This document shows, one piece after another, positions 62,756-64,000 of a stretch of 64,000 nt of DNA. The stretch lies in NCBI GenBank assembly GCA_963747535.1, contig CAVVFX010000001.1:186001-250000 (forward strand). Reading direction: 5' to 3'. The notes beneath the pieces are model-generated. The model ran no database searches, was not told the origin of the DNA, and saw only the letters and a list, made by a program, of their open reading frames with translations. The first letter of the stretch is position 1, and each line of letters starts with the position of its first letter. A program made the translations under genes and the position numbers. This stretch comes from CAVVFX01 sp963747535 (GTDB lineage: Bacteria > Acidobacteriota > Terriglobia > Bryobacterales > Bryobacteraceae).

Positions 62756-63990
62756 TGACGACTCGGCGCCGCTTTCTACGCTATTCCGCTCTGGCGCCCG
62801 CGCTGCTGGCGCATCGCCCGCTTCTGTGCGGCGCCGATTCCAGTCCTAACATTTCCGCGCGTGCGCTGGAGATTCATAAGCGCGCGCTGGTTTTCGACGG
62901 CCACGTTCACGCCCTCGACCGCGAGTTCTATCACGGTGACAGCATGGGCGATCGCAAATCCGACGGCTATTGGGATCTGCCGCGCGCGCGGGATGGAGGA
63001 GTCGGCGCTTTCTTCCTCTCTATCTACGTTCCGGAGCGATACTATCCCGGCCGGTTCGAGACCAGGCAGACGCTACGCCGGATCGATCACGCGCTGCAGC
63101 AACTGGAATTGAACCGCGACCAAGTGGAACTCGCGCTCAACGCCGACGACGTGGAGCGGATCCGCGCCAGAGGCAAGATCGCCGCCGTGCTGGATATCGA
63201 GGGCAGCTACGATCTGGATGGCGATCTGGGCGTGCTTCGGGATCTGTATCGACTGGGCCTTCGCTCGGCGCAGCTTTCGGCGCACAATTGGAATCAGCAT
63301 TACGCCGACACCTGCTGCTCGCCGCCGCAGTGGCATGGGCTCACCGCGCACGGCCGCAAGGTGATTCGCGAGATGAACCGACTGGGCATGGTGATCAATG
63401 TTTCTCACGCGTCCGACGAGTCGACCTCGCAGGCCATCGACGCCAGCTCCGACCCGATCATCGCGACGCACAACGGCCTGCGCAGCGTGGTCGAAATTCC
63501 GCGGAACATGCCCGACTGGCTGCTGAAGAAAATGGCGGCGAAGGGCGGCGTCATCGGCTTTGAGATCGGCAATGAATTTCACAGCCCGGAGGAGTACGCT
63601 TACCAAACCGCGCACGCGAACAAGCCATTCTGGGATACATCGAGCATCCCCAAGGAGGTCGAGGGCTTGTCGATCTACGACGTGGACAAGCTGGTCTCGC
63701 CCGAATTTCCCAGGGTCGGCATGGCCGTGCCGGATTCCGTCAGGATCACGGTGGACGATTGGGTGGGTGTGGTCGACAAAGCCATTCAGATGGTCGGAGA
63801 AGATCATGTGGCCATCGGAACAGATTTCGACGGTGGCCCCAATCTGCCGCGCGGCATGCGTGACACGCGCGACCTTCCCATGATCACCGACGGGATGCTG
63901 CGCCGCGGTTACTCGGAAGAGAGAATCGATAAGTTTTGGGGCGGAAACCTGCTTCGCCTGTTCCGTAAGGTCACCCGGAAACACGCCTAA
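62755..63990 (+). CDS. Tat-exported membrane dipeptidase (M19)
   Basis: 411 residues. The signal RRRFLRYSALAPALLAHRP is nearly the same as in paralogue 2. Metal and active-site motifs of renal dipeptidases follow: LVFDGHVHALD (H-x-H-type entry), AAVLDIEGSYDLDGD (bridging Glu), INVSHASDESTSQAID (His), IIATHNGLRSV (His) and AIGTDFDGG (Asp). It has the usual length and ends with the gene set. It cleaves dipeptides, often those containing a D-residue or dehydro-residue, in the periplasm. The last gene of the operon; 10 bases remain to the window edge. Confidence 0.92.
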   Translation: MTTRRRFLRYSALAPALLAHRPLLCGADSSPNISARALEIHKRALVFDGHVHALDREFYHGDSMGDRKSDGYWDLPRARDGGVGAFFLSIYVPERYYPGRFETRQTLRRIDHALQQLELNRDQVELALNADDVERIRARGKIAAVLDIEGSYDLDGDLGVLRDLYRLGLRSAQLSAHNWNQHYADTCCSPPQWHGLTAHGRKVIREMNRLGMVINVSHASDESTSQAIDASSDPIIATHNGLRSVVEIPRNMPDWLLKKMAAKGGVIGFEIGNEFHSPEEYAYQTAHANKPFWDTSSIPKEVEGLSIYDVDKLVSPEFPRVGMAVPDSVRITVDDWVGVVDKAIQMVGEDHVAIGTDFDGGPNLPRGMRDTRDLPMITDGMLRRGYSEERIDKFWGGNLLRLFRKVTRKHA

Positions 63991-64000
63991 AAGCCAGTCT

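Noticed and set aside
1..64000. CRISPR arrays and rRNA genes
   Set aside because: No regularly spaced repeats with unique spacers and no rRNA-like sequence were seen in the window.

Overview
The window looks like a chromosomal stretch of an acidobacterium, most like the Solibacter/Bryobacter group. The grounds are two Oar-type TonB-dependent receptors of about 1,100 residues with a carboxypeptidase-regulatory N-terminal domain, a cytochrome c/PQQ dehydrogenase fusion, Tat-exported amidohydrolases, small zinc-finger anti-sigma-like proteins, high GC and very dense mobile DNA. This placement is inference; there is no rRNA or other marker gene in the window.

Layout. 0-2 kb: the end of an aldo/keto reductase gene, a small membrane protein, repeats and a DUF3800 remnant. 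2-9.8 kb: a reverse-strand operon (two amidohydrolases, then a dihaem cytochrome c-PQQ dehydrogenase) divergent from a TonB receptor. 9.9-33 kb: an accessory region. It holds a hybrid histidine kinase remnant fused to a truncated Nmad3 gene, an intact Nmad2 gene, a serine resolvase, and a compact element of DUF6431 protein, CHC2/Toprim primase and two tyrosine recombinases. It also holds an ECF sigma factor, amylase and integrase remnants, a 267-bp MITE with an 8-bp target duplication, a 1.57-kb element with long inverted ends, an ISAzo13-family IS, two identical 133-bp MITE-like repeats, a LysR/SDR/redoxin/crotonase locus and an IS6 element that joins two unrelated broken genes. 34.5-36.6 kb: acetoacetyl-CoA reductase (broken) and thiolase genes. 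37-45 kb: small hypothetical genes and further IS remnants (IS200, IS1595, ISKra4).

45.3-52 kb: part of a nitrogen-fixation locus: nifS, nifV, nifW, a small membrane protein, fixA, fixB and a fixC-fixX fusion. It is preceded by a sequence with the spacing of a sigma-54 promoter and followed on the opposite strand by a TrmO/TsaA-like gene. NifS supplies sulfur, NifV makes homocitrate for FeMo-co, NifW protects the MoFe protein, and FixABCX supplies low-potential electrons by bifurcation. nifHDK are not in the window.

52.7-64 kb: truncated DUF736 and DctA remnants, a LysR regulator, an aspartate dehydrogenase-like gene on the opposite strand, then a tightly overlapping operon of a TonB receptor, three paralogues of an uncharacterised family (one Tat-exported) and a Tat-exported M19 dipeptidase. 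I infer a peptide or amino-acid scavenging system.

An unusual number of genes carry one-base frameshifts, most in short homopolymer runs. These could be assembly errors or real decay, and this limits every pseudogene call below.
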